Source of the DNA: JANSWY01 sp965243755
GTDB lineage: Bacteria; Bacteroidota; Bacteroidia; Cytophagales; Cyclobacteriaceae
Length of the DNA: 64,000 nucleotides
NCBI GenBank assembly: GCA_965243755.1
Contig: CBDEVW010000006.1
Span: 868,001-932,000 of the forward strand
Direction: 5' to 3'
Part shown: positions 54,014 through 62,383 of the stretch, piece after piece
Numbering within the stretch: the stretch's first letter is position 1
Layout of the letters: each line of letters starts with the position of its first letter
Notes under the pieces: generated by a model
The model's input: only the letters and a program-made list of their open reading frames with translations
Told to the model about the DNA's origin: nothing
Database searches by the model: none
Position numbers and translations under genes: made by a program

Positions 54014-54293
54014 GTCTACAACATCGAATATGAGACCATGTCGCTGTGAGGTTACTCAAGTGCTTTCTGGGGTCTGTTGAAGTGAGGCCGGCATATTGCT
54101 CCGGCTGTATGCTCAACGATTCGCAAAGTGGTTAAAAAGTCCTCCACTACACCTATTTATCTTTGGTGCTTTCTTAGCGCCTTTTCACCCCCATCAGCTA
54201 GTTGCTATATGGCCATCCGAGTCTCCGCAAGATATGCTATGTTTGCGCATATCAGATGGCACGGCACAGTTTATACCTACGTTCGTTAACTAC
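54014..54293 (+). other. attC-like site after the toxin cassette
   Basis: Opens with GTCTACAAC; the matching core (GTTGTAGAC) is not found before the antitoxin, probably lost with the repeat insertion. It shares GCTGTATGCTCAAC with the site at 49677, has a -7 box TATGTTTG (54238-54245) and ends with TACGTTC and core GTTAACTAC (54285-54293). A REP-type fragment (54144-54193) is inserted in its middle. Confidence 0.65.
54144..54193 (+). mobile_element. REP-transposase-derived element, fragment
   Basis: About 50 bases (CCACTACACCTATTTATC and the GGTGCTTTCTTAGCGCC hairpin) from the left end of the element, inside an attC-like site. Confidence 0.65.
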
Positions 54294-54302
54294 CAGAGAA
54301 TA

Positions 54303-55529
54303 ATGAAGAAAATACTAATAATTAGCAATGTTTTATTTCTATTTGTTTGTAGCATCTATGCACAAACACCTACGATTGGTGTACAGACAAATGAAATTAG
54401 AATAGGTATCGTTGATAGTATTTATTCTGACATACTCAAAGAGACCCGACCGATCTGGATTTCCATACCCGAAAGCGCAGAAAATTCGCAAAAAAGATTT
54501 CCGGTAATCTATGTTCTTGACGGAAATGCTCACTTTTATTCAACGGTAGGTATGGTGCATCAGTTAAGTGTAGCCAATGGAAATACCATTATTCCTGAAA
54601 TGATTGTTGTAGCGATTCCCAATACCAATAGAACAAGAGATTTAACGCCCAGTGAAGTGTCTTATCTTCCCGGCTCAGGAGGAGCAGAAAATTTCTCCGG
54701 TTTTATAGAAAAAGAGTTGATTCCTTACATGGACTCAAACTATCGTACAACACCTTACCGTACGCTTATAGGCCACTCCTGGGGAGGGCTATTTACATTG
54801 AATGCCTTAATTCACCACACCACAGTTTTTGATAATTATGTTGCAATAGACCCAAGCATCAGATGGGATAATTTCTCTTTCTTCAAAGAAGCTAGTCAGG
54901 TATTAAGAAACAAAAAATTTGATAAAAAATCTCTGTATTTGGCGGTTGCGAACAGACTTCCGAAGGGGCTTAATTTGAATACTGTTTTAAAAGATACCCT
55001 GAAATCTTCTGAACACATGCGAACAATTTTACAATTCAATGAAATTTGTAAACAAGCTTCCGAATTGAATTTTGATTGGGGCTTTTATGTAAACGACAAT
55101 CACAATGGTGTGCCATTTATTGCTGCTTATGATGCAGTTCGTTCCCTATTTGATTGGTATAATTTTAATGAAGAATTTTTATTTGAGGAGGGGTTAAACA
55201 TGAGTGTACAAGAGTTAATGGATGTAATTACAAAACACTTTGAAAACATCTCCGATCACTTCAATTATACTTTTTTGCCTCCAGAGACTAGTATTAACCG
55301 CTATGGAGATATCATGATGTCTGTACAGCAGCATGAAAAAGCATTTGCATTGTATGATTTGAACATCCAGAATTATCCGAATAGTTTTCGGGTATTTGAT
55401 GCTATGGGAGACTTTTATCGTGCGCAATCTAATAAAGAAAAGTCGATCGAATTTTATCAGAAGTCACTATCCTTACAGGAGACTGACTTTATACGAAGAA
55501 AGCTGAACAATTTATTAGAATCATACTAA
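54303..55529 (+). CDS. Secreted alpha/beta esterase with TPR tail
   Basis: From ATG 54303 (nine bases after the core) the 408-residue protein has a signal peptide (MKKILIISNVLFLFVCSIYAQ) and an esterase of the Fes/IroE-like superfamily: RFPVIYVLDGNAHFYS, then nucleophile elbow IGHSWGGLFTLNAL with Ser near 155, and DNHNGVPFIAAYDA with the likely catalytic His near 282. A TPR-like unit (FRVFDAMGDFYRAQSNKEKS) ends it. It is the largest gene of the array. An upstream in-frame start is rejected because it lies inside the attC-like site. Confidence 0.82.
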   Translation: MKKILIISNVLFLFVCSIYAQTPTIGVQTNEIRIGIVDSIYSDILKETRPIWISIPESAENSQKRFPVIYVLDGNAHFYSTVGMVHQLSVANGNTIIPEMIVVAIPNTNRTRDLTPSEVSYLPGSGGAENFSGFIEKELIPYMDSNYRTTPYRTLIGHSWGGLFTLNALIHHTTVFDNYVAIDPSIRWDNFSFFKEASQVLRNKKFDKKSLYLAVANRLPKGLNLNTVLKDTLKSSEHMRTILQFNEICKQASELNFDWGFYVNDNHNGVPFIAAYDAVRSLFDWYNFNEEFLFEEGLNMSVQELMDVITKHFENISDHFNYTFLPPETSINRYGDIMMSVQQHEKAFALYDLNIQNYPNSFRVFDAMGDFYRAQSNKEKSIEFYQKSLSLQETDFIRRKLNNLLESY

Positions 55530-55580
55530 TTTTCAAGCATATTGTACTAATGACGAATTTCCGAAATATGACAAAATACG

Positions 55581-55720
55581 GTAGCTAACAAGCACTGTCA
55601 TCCATAAGCATTCTGAGCTATTTGCAGAAGCAAGAGCTATAGATGCTTTTAAGAAAATTCGAAAAGTTCTGTTAAAGGATGATAGTTAGACCTTATGCCC
55701 ACTTGCTGCCACCCCAATCA
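55581..55720 (+). other. attC-like site after the esterase cassette
   Basis: GTAGCTAAC differs by one base from the complement of core GTTAACTAC, followed by AAGCACTGTCATCCATAAGC. The last motif recurs near 60075 (AACACTATCATCCATAAGC). The 3' end of the site is obscured by the MITE-like element that follows. Confidence 0.55.
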
Positions 55721-55776
55721 GCGTCTCCTGAAAGGGAATCTGATGCTCCGCAGTATTCATGATCCTAAAACATTAC

Positions 55777-56143
55777 TGTCCGGGGTAATTCCTGGGGTTC
55801 TACATTTTCCTGAGATACTTGCATCAAAGCATGTAATTTCATAAAAACGTAATAGCATGGTCCCTAATCACTAAAAGGTTTAATCCATTTTCATTTTCTT
55901 TTAGAATCACATCTTCCACCACTCCCGCCGTGGGGGCTCCTACTTTTTGAAAGACCAAAAACTAGGGAAAAAGTCTTTGGGAAATTATTAGCACACGGCC
56001 TCCCAATGCCCCTTTTCGCGCAAATCCAGCCCAATCCTGCAACACGGCCATCATCGCACAATCTTCCCGCCATTTCCCATCCACCCCAGTCACGAATCAC
56101 ATTTTTACTCAAGAACCATAATCCAATTAATTTTCCCCGGACA
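55777..56143 (-). mobile_element. 367-bp MITE-like element, copy 2 (inverted)
   Basis: Ends TGTCCGGGGTAATTCC and AATTAATTTTCCCCGGACA. Same length as copy 1 at 36235 and opposite orientation; most differences are single substitutions. The direct repeat TGATCCTAAAA brackets it (55760-55770 and 56148-56158), a few bases away from each terminus, which could mark the target duplication. Confidence 0.72.
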
Positions 56144-56326
56144 CTGTTGATCCTAAAAAATAAATACAGTAAGTATCAGGTTTAAAATGGTGCATGACTC
56201 CATCACATTTGTCAGATGATTTCTAAACATACTACCACAAGATTTGCTTTCCGGGTCAATGGCCGAAATTTATCAGAATCATTCACTATATTGAAGTATC
56301 TAAAAGCCATTTGGTTCTATTAAGTC

Positions 56327-56932
56327 ATGAGTGAAACACAAGAAATCATAAACTACTTAAGAAGTGTTGATATTGATGGAAAACCTTTTCCTCGTAAAAT
56401 TCAAGAAATAGAAGAATTGAAAATATTTGATTCCTTTGACTCCTTAATTACTAAGATTAAAGCTAAAAGCTATCAGGTAATAATTCCAGATCAATATCTA
56501 TACTCAGGAGGATTTGACATTGTAGGTGAAAGGGACGTTTACAAAAGAAGCAATCAAATCTTAAGAATCCCTCTGGTAGTTGCAGTCTTAATTTCAATTT
56601 TGGGTGTAGTAGTTGGTCAATACTGGCTATTATTAGCTTTACCTACAATTTATGCCACTCAGTTTCTATCCGGTATAATAGGTAGACCTTTGTTGGTTAT
56701 ATCCGCGATTGGAGGTTCAGTTTTTATTGCTTTTCAATATTTTACCATGGGAATTCTTTCGTTCTTAGTTGCTCTAACTGTATTTACAGGTTTTCTTTTT
56801 AGGCAGTATCGCAAAAACCATATGTTGAAGCAGGTACTATCAAATGAAGAGATGTTCTGCGCAACATTTTATAATAGAGCAGTTCAACTCTTTGATGTTT
56901 CACATAATACAAGAATTGTTTCAACATCATGA
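56327..56932 (+). CDS. Hypothetical membrane protein
   Basis: A 201-residue protein: soluble helical N-terminus (MSETQEIINYLRSVDIDGKP), then three or four hydrophobic helices between about 85 and 165 (PLVVAVLISILGVVVGQYWL), and a short soluble tail. No family recognised. It is not preceded by a recognisable core, so it may be an older cassette. Confidence 0.55.
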   Translation: MSETQEIINYLRSVDIDGKPFPRKIQEIEELKIFDSFDSLITKIKAKSYQVIIPDQYLYSGGFDIVGERDVYKRSNQILRIPLVVAVLISILGVVVGQYWLLLALPTIYATQFLSGIIGRPLLVISAIGGSVFIAFQYFTMGILSFLVALTVFTGFLFRQYRKNHMLKQVLSNEEMFCATFYNRAVQLFDVSHNTRIVSTS

Positions 56933-56940
56933 ACCAAGCT

Positions 56941-57229
56941 GTTTTAAGTCTTCAATCTGGCGACTTTTGTGGATGAGCCAGAACACTGGAATTATTCTGG
57001 TGCAAAGGATTATTCAGGTCGCAATGGACTCCTTGAGGTAGCCATTATGACATAATTGCTTTGAGGACTCAGGGTCATGAGACCCTATTGACCCATTGGG
57101 GTTTTAAGTCACCCTTTGGAAGTAAAACATCGTAACTTACCATGCGAATTCAAAGAATTCGCTACTTAGATAAACGAACCGAAATACGAACTTAAGCACG
57201 CCACGGTGCATAGCCAGAGTGTTAGTGGC
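56941..57229 (+). other. Hairpin-rich gene-less stretch ending at a cassette core
   Basis: Contains GTTTTAAGTCTTCAATCTGG (a motif shared with 59005), a perfect AGGGTC-ATGA-GACCCT hairpin (57071-57086), a perfect GCGAATTC-AAA-GAATTCGC hairpin (57144-57162) and core GTTAGTGGC (57221-57229). It reads as a divergent attC-like site. Confidence 0.5.
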
Positions 57230-57272
57230 AATATTGCATGAAACTGAAATTATCAATTATAAATTTAATAAA

Positions 57273-58346
57273 ATGAAAAAAGTGAGTATTTATCAACTTG
57301 TAGGGATTGTTTTTTTTATTTCGGCTATATTATTATCATGTGATAAAGAAGAATGTGATATTGGTAATATCCCACCTGAAATCGAAAACCAATCATTTAA
57401 TATCGATGAAAATTCTCCAAATGGTACATTAATAGGCGCTATTGAAAGTAGTGATATTAATGATAATCAAACTTTATCATATTCAATAATTAAAGGAAAT
57501 GATGCAGAGGTATTTTCAATTGATTCTTTGACGGGAGAAATTACGGTAAAAGATCAAGATCAGATTGATTATGAATTAAATCCTCAATTTGAACTTATTG
57601 TTGAAGTTAGAGTTAATGGTAAAGTTTCTTGTAAATCATCAGCTTTGGTGTCAATTAATATAACAGATGTCAATGAAATTCCAACAGAAGGCCTTGTTGC
57701 ATATTATCCACTCAACGGTAATGCAATTGATGAAAGTGGAAATAATCATAATGGAACTTTATTTGGAACAACTTCGACATCTGACAAAATGGGAGATCTT
57801 GATATGGCGATCCTTTTTGATGGTACAAATGATTACATCACCCTTCCTCAAGATTTCGATTATGCAGAAAGAACTATAAGCTTTTGGTTTAACGCAGTAA
57901 ATATTCCTGAATGGAATTATGATATTGATCCAGATAACTCCCTCAGAATAATCTACACAAGTGATCACCCAAATATTGAAAATGGTTTGACTAAGATGTG
58001 GGTTACAAAAATTAATGGAGTTCCAAAATTAAGTTTCCATAATGGTGGAGCTGATGTTGTATTGGATAACAGTTTTACAATTAATGAAATGGAGTGGTAT
58101 TTTGCTGCTATTACGATTACAACAACCAGCATAAAATACTATATAAATGGTGAATTATTAAAAACCAGAAAGTTTCCAGGTAATATTCATTCAACAACGG
58201 ATAATGGATTTTACAATTCCGCTTTAGGAGTAGGGAGATTATTGAATCATAGGTTCTTCAATGGAAAGATTGATGATGTAAGGATATACAACATTGAACT
58301 TTCTTCAAATAATATTTTAGATATCTATAAGGAAGTATTAGAATAA
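57273..58346 (+). CDS. Lipoprotein with cadherin-like and LamG domains
   Basis: From ATG 57273 the 357-residue protein has a lipobox (FISAILLSCDKE), a cadherin-like domain (IDENSPNGTLIGAIESSDIND and LTGEITVKDQDQIDYELNP, about 45-140) and a concanavalin/LamG domain (LVAYYPLNGNAIDESGNNHN and ILFDGTNDYITLPQ, about 150-355). Both usually bind carbohydrates or proteins at the cell surface. It is bounded by exactly matching ends (57221 and 58352). An upstream GTG overlaps the core and is not used. Confidence 0.8.
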   Translation: MKKVSIYQLVGIVFFISAILLSCDKEECDIGNIPPEIENQSFNIDENSPNGTLIGAIESSDINDNQTLSYSIIKGNDAEVFSIDSLTGEITVKDQDQIDYELNPQFELIVEVRVNGKVSCKSSALVSINITDVNEIPTEGLVAYYPLNGNAIDESGNNHNGTLFGTTSTSDKMGDLDMAILFDGTNDYITLPQDFDYAERTISFWFNAVNIPEWNYDIDPDNSLRIIYTSDHPNIENGLTKMWVTKINGVPKLSFHNGGADVVLDNSFTINEMEWYFAAITITTTSIKYYINGELLKTRKFPGNIHSTTDNGFYNSALGVGRLLNHRFFNGKIDDVRIYNIELSSNNILDIYKEVLE

Positions 58347-58351
58347 ATACT

Positions 58352-58476
58352 GCCACTAACAACAAAATAGGCGTGACAGTAGTAAATTTAAGGGTTGTAG
58401 CTCGCTTCACAATTGTGGTGGTTTGATAGGTTTGAAACCTGCAATCGCCTACTTTGCATATACTCAACGATACAGC
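58352..58476 (+). other. attC-like site after the LamG cassette
   Basis: Opens with GCCACTAAC, the exact complement of core GTTAGTGGC. AAATAGGCG (58366) and CGCCTACTTT (58447) pair near its ends. It includes a -7 box TACTTTG (58450-58456) 41 bases before the next ATG. Its closing core is degenerate (CAACGATACAGC). Confidence 0.7.
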
Positions 58477-58496
58477 AATAACCACTCTAAAGAAAA

Positions 58497-58958
58497 ATGA
58501 AATCAAACATTGTCGGTGAATTAAATCCGGTTGAATATGATGACAATTATTTTGAAAGTAACCCTTTTGAAATTCCTTATTTTGACAACAAAGAATTAAA
58601 GATTGGCTTTGTCGAGCCAAACTATGAACCATATTTAGCGGAAGCTGACAAAGTATTAGAACGTTTTCTTAACAAGAATTCAGAAAATAGACTTAAGGAC
58701 AGCAAAATTGTTCACAACTATTACTTGGAAATCCTCAAACATGGATATTGTAAAGAGCTTCCTCTCAACTCAATAACTGATATATGGAATCATGTAATGC
58801 CAAGTGAAATCATCATAGATTGGGAAGATATTGGTAAATTCTATTTGTGCGTTTCTTGTGGCTGTACCTGGGAAGAAGAACATGGCCTTCAACTAGTTTT
58901 TGAAAATGGAAATACTCTGACAAGAGCAAGTGGGCATGATGGACACTATGAGGATTAA
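58497..58958 (+). CDS. DUF6985-like protein
   Basis: The 153-residue protein ends with YLCVSCGCTWEEEHGLQLVFENGNTL and SGHDGHYED, the hallmark of DUF6985, a family of unknown function often found in polymorphic or mobile gene sets. The first half has LKIGFVEPNYEPYL. It is cytosolic. Confidence 0.75.
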   Translation: MKSNIVGELNPVEYDDNYFESNPFEIPYFDNKELKIGFVEPNYEPYLAEADKVLERFLNKNSENRLKDSKIVHNYYLEILKHGYCKELPLNSITDIWNHVMPSEIIIDWEDIGKFYLCVSCGCTWEEEHGLQLVFENGNTLTRASGHDGHYED

Positions 58959-59004
58959 CAGCGAAACATAAATGCTGGTAACATCATACATAAAATCACC
59001 AGTT

Positions 59005-59035
59005 GTTTTGAGTCTTCCATCGGGCGACTTAAAAC
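59005..59035 (+). repeat. Hairpin in an attC-like remnant
   Basis: GTTTTGAGTC pairs with GACTTAAAAC around an 11-base loop. The same motif is found at 56941, and GTTGTTTTAAGG near 61523 is a weak relative. Confidence 0.55.
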
Positions 59036-59076
59036 CTCATGAAATGGGTGAAATCTATCCACCTGTAGCCTTTTGA

Positions 59077-59168
59077 TAGTTTTTAAAAATGTTGTAAACC
59101 CGGTAGATTTGAAGTAAATATCAATATAGTTATAGAATCCTGGGGTTCTACAATAGGACGTTGTGTCG
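59077..59168 (+). repeat. Leader module A, copy 4
   Basis: TTTTTAAAAATGTTGTAAAC, GGTAGATTTGAAGTAAATA and GAATCCTGGGGTTCTA; ends with GGAC and core GTTGTGTCG (59160-59168). The matching inverse core is not found after the gene it leads. Confidence 0.72.
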
Positions 59169-59178
59169 AATTACTGCA

Positions 59179-60060
59179 ATGAGAATAATACTACTCTTAC
59201 TCCTTATTCTTTCACTTCAAACCAAAGGTCAGTCAATCTTGAACTTTTGGGAACTGGGGCCAGACTATCTGGAGCTATTTGATGAACCATCCTTTGAATC
59301 CATATCAGGAGACAGTGTTATAAGAATGATTCACTCTTCTTCTGAATCAACCACAATTTACCGCATTCAAAATGCCAACGAACGAAAAACCCTTACCATA
59401 AAAACTGGGATTAGAAATCTAATCAAGAGATCTTATCTTGATGTTACAAATCTAAGTCAACAAGAAATAGAGAGATTAAGCACCTTTGACAATCGACCAT
59501 GGAACGCTTCCGATTCAGCCGCATATTGGAAAGCTTATGTTCCTGGCATAGTCGACTCTACCTATACCGAACAAGTTTTTGAACTTCGAAGCGATGAGTG
59601 GGATAACATATTCAAGTTGATTAACCCGGAATTCTATCAACTGCCCAACAATTCTGATAAGGCCGGGTCTGACGGTTTCACTTGGTCATTTGAGGTTCGG
59701 ACATCCATTGGAGAGCATAATCTTGAAAGATGGACTCCCGATCAGGTATCTGACCCAATAGTTCACGAATTGGGTTCAACGATTGAACGTACAACCTACA
59801 ACACCAGACAACTATCAGGAACCGTAATAAACCAGAACAATGAACCGATAAAAAAAGCAGTTATCAAGTTTGCAGAGCCTCGTATAACTATCAAGAGCAA
59901 CAAGTACGGAGAATTCAGAATTCATTTCCCACTATTACTTCTTACTGGCGATAAGCTGAAGTTTGAAATATCAAAAAGGAAATATCAATCTATTGAGAAA
60001 ACCATATCCGTTGGAGATTTACCAACCAATCTAAACGTCGAACTTCTTGAGAAAAAGTAA
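59179..60060 (+). CDS. Secreted protein with C-terminal carboxypeptidase-regulatory-like domain
   Basis: From ATG 59179 the 293-residue protein has a signal peptide (MRIILLLLLILSLQTKGQ), an unrecognised middle region and a C-terminal beta-sandwich (GTVINQNNEPIKKAVIKFAE, then KYGEFRIHFPLLL) of the carboxypeptidase-regulatory type. It is likely periplasmic or outer-membrane linked. A TTG 18 bases earlier lies in the cassette core and is rejected. Confidence 0.7.
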   Translation: MRIILLLLLILSLQTKGQSILNFWELGPDYLELFDEPSFESISGDSVIRMIHSSSESTTIYRIQNANERKTLTIKTGIRNLIKRSYLDVTNLSQQEIERLSTFDNRPWNASDSAAYWKAYVPGIVDSTYTEQVFELRSDEWDNIFKLINPEFYQLPNNSDKAGSDGFTWSFEVRTSIGEHNLERWTPDQVSDPIVHELGSTIERTTYNTRQLSGTVINQNNEPIKKAVIKFAEPRITIKSNKYGEFRIHFPLLLLTGDKLKFEISKRKYQSIEKTISVGDLPTNLNVELLEKK

Positions 60061-60125
60061 ACTCTGCACAATAAACACTATCATCCATAAGCTAACTGAG
60101 CTATCTGTAAAAACTGGTGCGATGA

Positions 60126-60371
60126 GATACTGAAACTGTTGCGGTATTCAAGTATGACTTGAACGAATACGTTAATGGTATATTCAATGTCCCTAATATG
60201 TTTGGTCAGGGTGGGCCGAAACCAACCATGATGAATTTTGGCTTTCAAGGAATTGCCGAATTTTCAATTGATAAAGGGAAATGGAAGTCATTTGATGGAA
60301 TGATGTTTGGGGACGCGACTGGCGTAATGAACTCAAAACAACGAGTCAAGTATTCCTTAATTGAACAATAA
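60126..60371 (+). pseudogene. C-terminal fragment of a lost gene
   Basis: An open frame without a plausible start reads DTETVAVFKYDLNEYVNGIF and continues to SKQRVKYSLIEQ. An ATG inside would give 70 residues, but the protein-like sequence extends further upstream to an in-frame stop, as in a 5'-truncated gene. It is followed at once by an attC-like site, so it looks like the tail of a cassette gene. No family recognised. Confidence 0.4.
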
Positions 60372-60373
60372 TC

Positions 60374-60482
60374 GGCGTGTAACAGCCACTAAACCCTGGT
60401 TATTTGTAAAGAACATTTAGAACAAATACTTTTGAGATACTTTGAAGGCTGAGCCGACAGAGCTTGGTTAGACGTTGTATGT
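60374..60482 (+). other. attC-like site before cassette 16
   Basis: GGCGTGTAACAGCC near the start, GGCTGAGCCGACAG near the end, and GACGTT with core GTTGTATGT (60474-60482) at the 3' side. No matching inverse core is present downstream of the next gene. Confidence 0.5.
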
Positions 60483-60486
60483 AATT

Positions 60487-61461
60487 ATGCTTGAAAGAAA
60501 GACATTCCTTTTATTCACTTTTTTCGCAACTTGCTTTTTTGCGAACGCCCAACTTTCAGAAGAAGTTTCCAGGATTTCTGACTCCTTATCTAGAGCACCT
60601 ATCTTTCATTACGAGCATATTGGGATAGAACACCGAACATCTGAACTTTGGCAATACGCAAGAAGATTGGATACGATCGCCAGTACATCCGAACTAAGAA
60701 CATTGCTAAAGCATGAAAAATCGATAGTTCGTTGTTACGCATTCCAATCATTATGTAACAGATCAGAAGATGTATATGATTTTCTTTTAACTCATCTCCA
60801 CGATTATGACCGTCTCAGCACCCTTCAATACGATTTGCGGAACACCTACTTTGTCTCAGATTTCTATATCTCCGAATCACGTGAGATCCTGGACTCCCTA
60901 CAAATAGCGAAACTTGACAGCACTTTAATATTTGACCCTAACTGCCGTTTGTCATGGAAATCCGCATTACTCAAGAGTTTACCGACAGATCATAAATACT
61001 ACCAGACAATAAAGACTGCTGCTGAAAAAGGTGATGGAACAGCATTGGTAACTCTCGCTAAATTTCAAAAACAAGAAGATAAAGAATTGATTCTTCAAGA
61101 TTACTCGGTCAACGAAAACAACTATCTATTAATCAAGGCAATCAGAGAATTCCCAGACCCGATTTTTTACCCTTATTTGATTAAGAAGTTCAAGAGCAAC
61201 TGGAATGATCGGCATCATTATTTTTCAGAGTGGAGAATTCTTTATCAGGCATTAGCTCAGTATCCCGATGAACCTGAAACCATCAAACTATTTGAAAGGA
61301 CACTAAAAGCCAAAGGGAAATTTAAAAGGCAAAGATTTGGTTCCTATCTAAAAGTTGCAATATTGAAATATCCGAACCCGAATTTCGGACCTATTCTGGC
61401 CAAAATTAAACTTGATGAAGTTTACGAGCGTGAAGTCCAAAAACTAATCGAAATGGACTAA
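60487..61461 (+). CDS. Secreted HEAT-like helical repeat protein
   Basis: A 324-residue protein with a signal peptide (MLERKTFLLFTFFATCFFANA) followed by helix pairs resembling HEAT repeats (LLKHEKSIVRCYAFQSLCNR and similar). Proteins of this type bind other proteins; the partner is unknown. The ATG lies four bases after the cassette core. Confidence 0.62.
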   Translation: MLERKTFLLFTFFATCFFANAQLSEEVSRISDSLSRAPIFHYEHIGIEHRTSELWQYARRLDTIASTSELRTLLKHEKSIVRCYAFQSLCNRSEDVYDFLLTHLHDYDRLSTLQYDLRNTYFVSDFYISESREILDSLQIAKLDSTLIFDPNCRLSWKSALLKSLPTDHKYYQTIKTAAEKGDGTALVTLAKFQKQEDKELILQDYSVNENNYLLIKAIREFPDPIFYPYLIKKFKSNWNDRHHYFSEWRILYQALAQYPDEPETIKLFERTLKAKGKFKRQRFGSYLKVAILKYPNPNFGPILAKIKLDEVYEREVQKLIEMD

Positions 61462-61576
61462 TAAACTACCCATTTCAAAATGTATAAGGCATGTGCGTAA
61501 TTGCTTTCTACAAACTGCACACAAGTTGTTTTAAGGAATCAGCTCGCTTACCCAAATGCTCATGTATAGGTTATGA

Positions 61577-61668
61577 CTGTTTTAAAAATGTTGTAAACCC
61601 GTTAGATTTGGAGTAAATGTGAAATGTAGATATGAAACCCTAGGGTAGTATATTCGGATGTTATGCAT
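61577..61668 (+). repeat. Leader module A, copy 5
   Basis: GTTTTAAAAATGTTGTAAAC, GTTAGATTTGGAGTAAATG, AAACCCTAGGGTAGTATATTC; ends at core GTTATGCAT (61660-61668). Confidence 0.75.
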
Positions 61669-61679
61669 AATACTGCAAA

Positions 61680-62141
61680 GTGAAAACACACCAGAAAGTA
61701 TTTGAAGCACTCAAGAAACTTCTTGTTAAGGAATTGGACGGGAAAATAACAGAACACGATGATGGGTTGTATGTGGAAATTGATGGAACTCCAATTTGGT
61801 TTTCAGCTGACGAGAAAGAACTCACAATTGGCTATGGGATAATTCATAATCACTTTGATCCAGAGTACGACAATATAGCCAATGCAATAGATAGGCTTTT
61901 CAACCTTCTGACTTGTAGAATCAAAGTTACATATTTTAAGAAAGGCAGCTTTCCATATAAACATATTATCGAGATTGAGCATCCTGATGGTGAGATTGAG
62001 CATATCGGTACTGGAATGGCTTGGCTATATCCATTTTGGAGGAAGACAAAGAAAGAAATAGATTGGCATAGTAATCTTGTCGAAGGTAGTAGGGTTAAGC
62101 AAAGTTTTGCGGAAATAAAAAATATGCATAACAAATTGTAA
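61680..62141 (+). CDS. Hypothetical cassette protein
   Basis: A 153-residue soluble protein from a GTG start 11 bases after the core (VFEALKKLLVKELDGKITEH, YVEIDGTPIWFSADEKELTI). The beta-rich start resembles small immunity-type proteins, but no family was identified. Its last codons lie inside the inverse core ATGCATAAC, as in cassette 6. Confidence 0.58.
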   Translation: MKTHQKVFEALKKLLVKELDGKITEHDDGLYVEIDGTPIWFSADEKELTIGYGIIHNHFDPEYDNIANAIDRLFNLLTCRIKVTYFKKGSFPYKHIIEIEHPDGEIEHIGTGMAWLYPFWRKTKKEIDWHSNLVEGSRVKQSFAEIKNMHNKL

Positions 62142-62371
62142 GACACCATGCCATCCGCAGCTTTGGGTGCTTTCTGGATAGGTCTGGTTGATCCGCATCA
62201 CAAGTTTTGCTAGTGCAGGACCTCTTGGGGTTTGGCTGTTTTGGAAATTCTTCTTTGGGTAGAGGGGCTGGTGTGTTATGGCGCCAACTGTGCTCACTGG
62301 AATTCCGCAAAACTTGTTAGGTTTGTGCAGGCAAAAGCTGTAATGCACGGAGCTTACAGGGACGTAGAGGC
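62124..62371 (+). other. Long attC-like site after cassette 17
   Basis: ATGCATAAC is the exact complement of core GTTATGCAT. TGTAAGACACCATGC near 62136 pairs with GCACGGAGCTTACA near 62345. A -7 box TAGGTTTG (62318-62325) precedes the next ATG by 58 bases. The closing core is altered to GTAGAGGC. Confidence 0.7.
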
Positions 62372-62383
62372 AACTAATATTTT

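Noticed and set aside
62025..62348. Minus-strand frames of 70-107 codons inside the attC-like site after cassette 17
   Set aside because: They lie completely within a structured recombination site and overlap its conserved motifs; no homologous protein was recognised.
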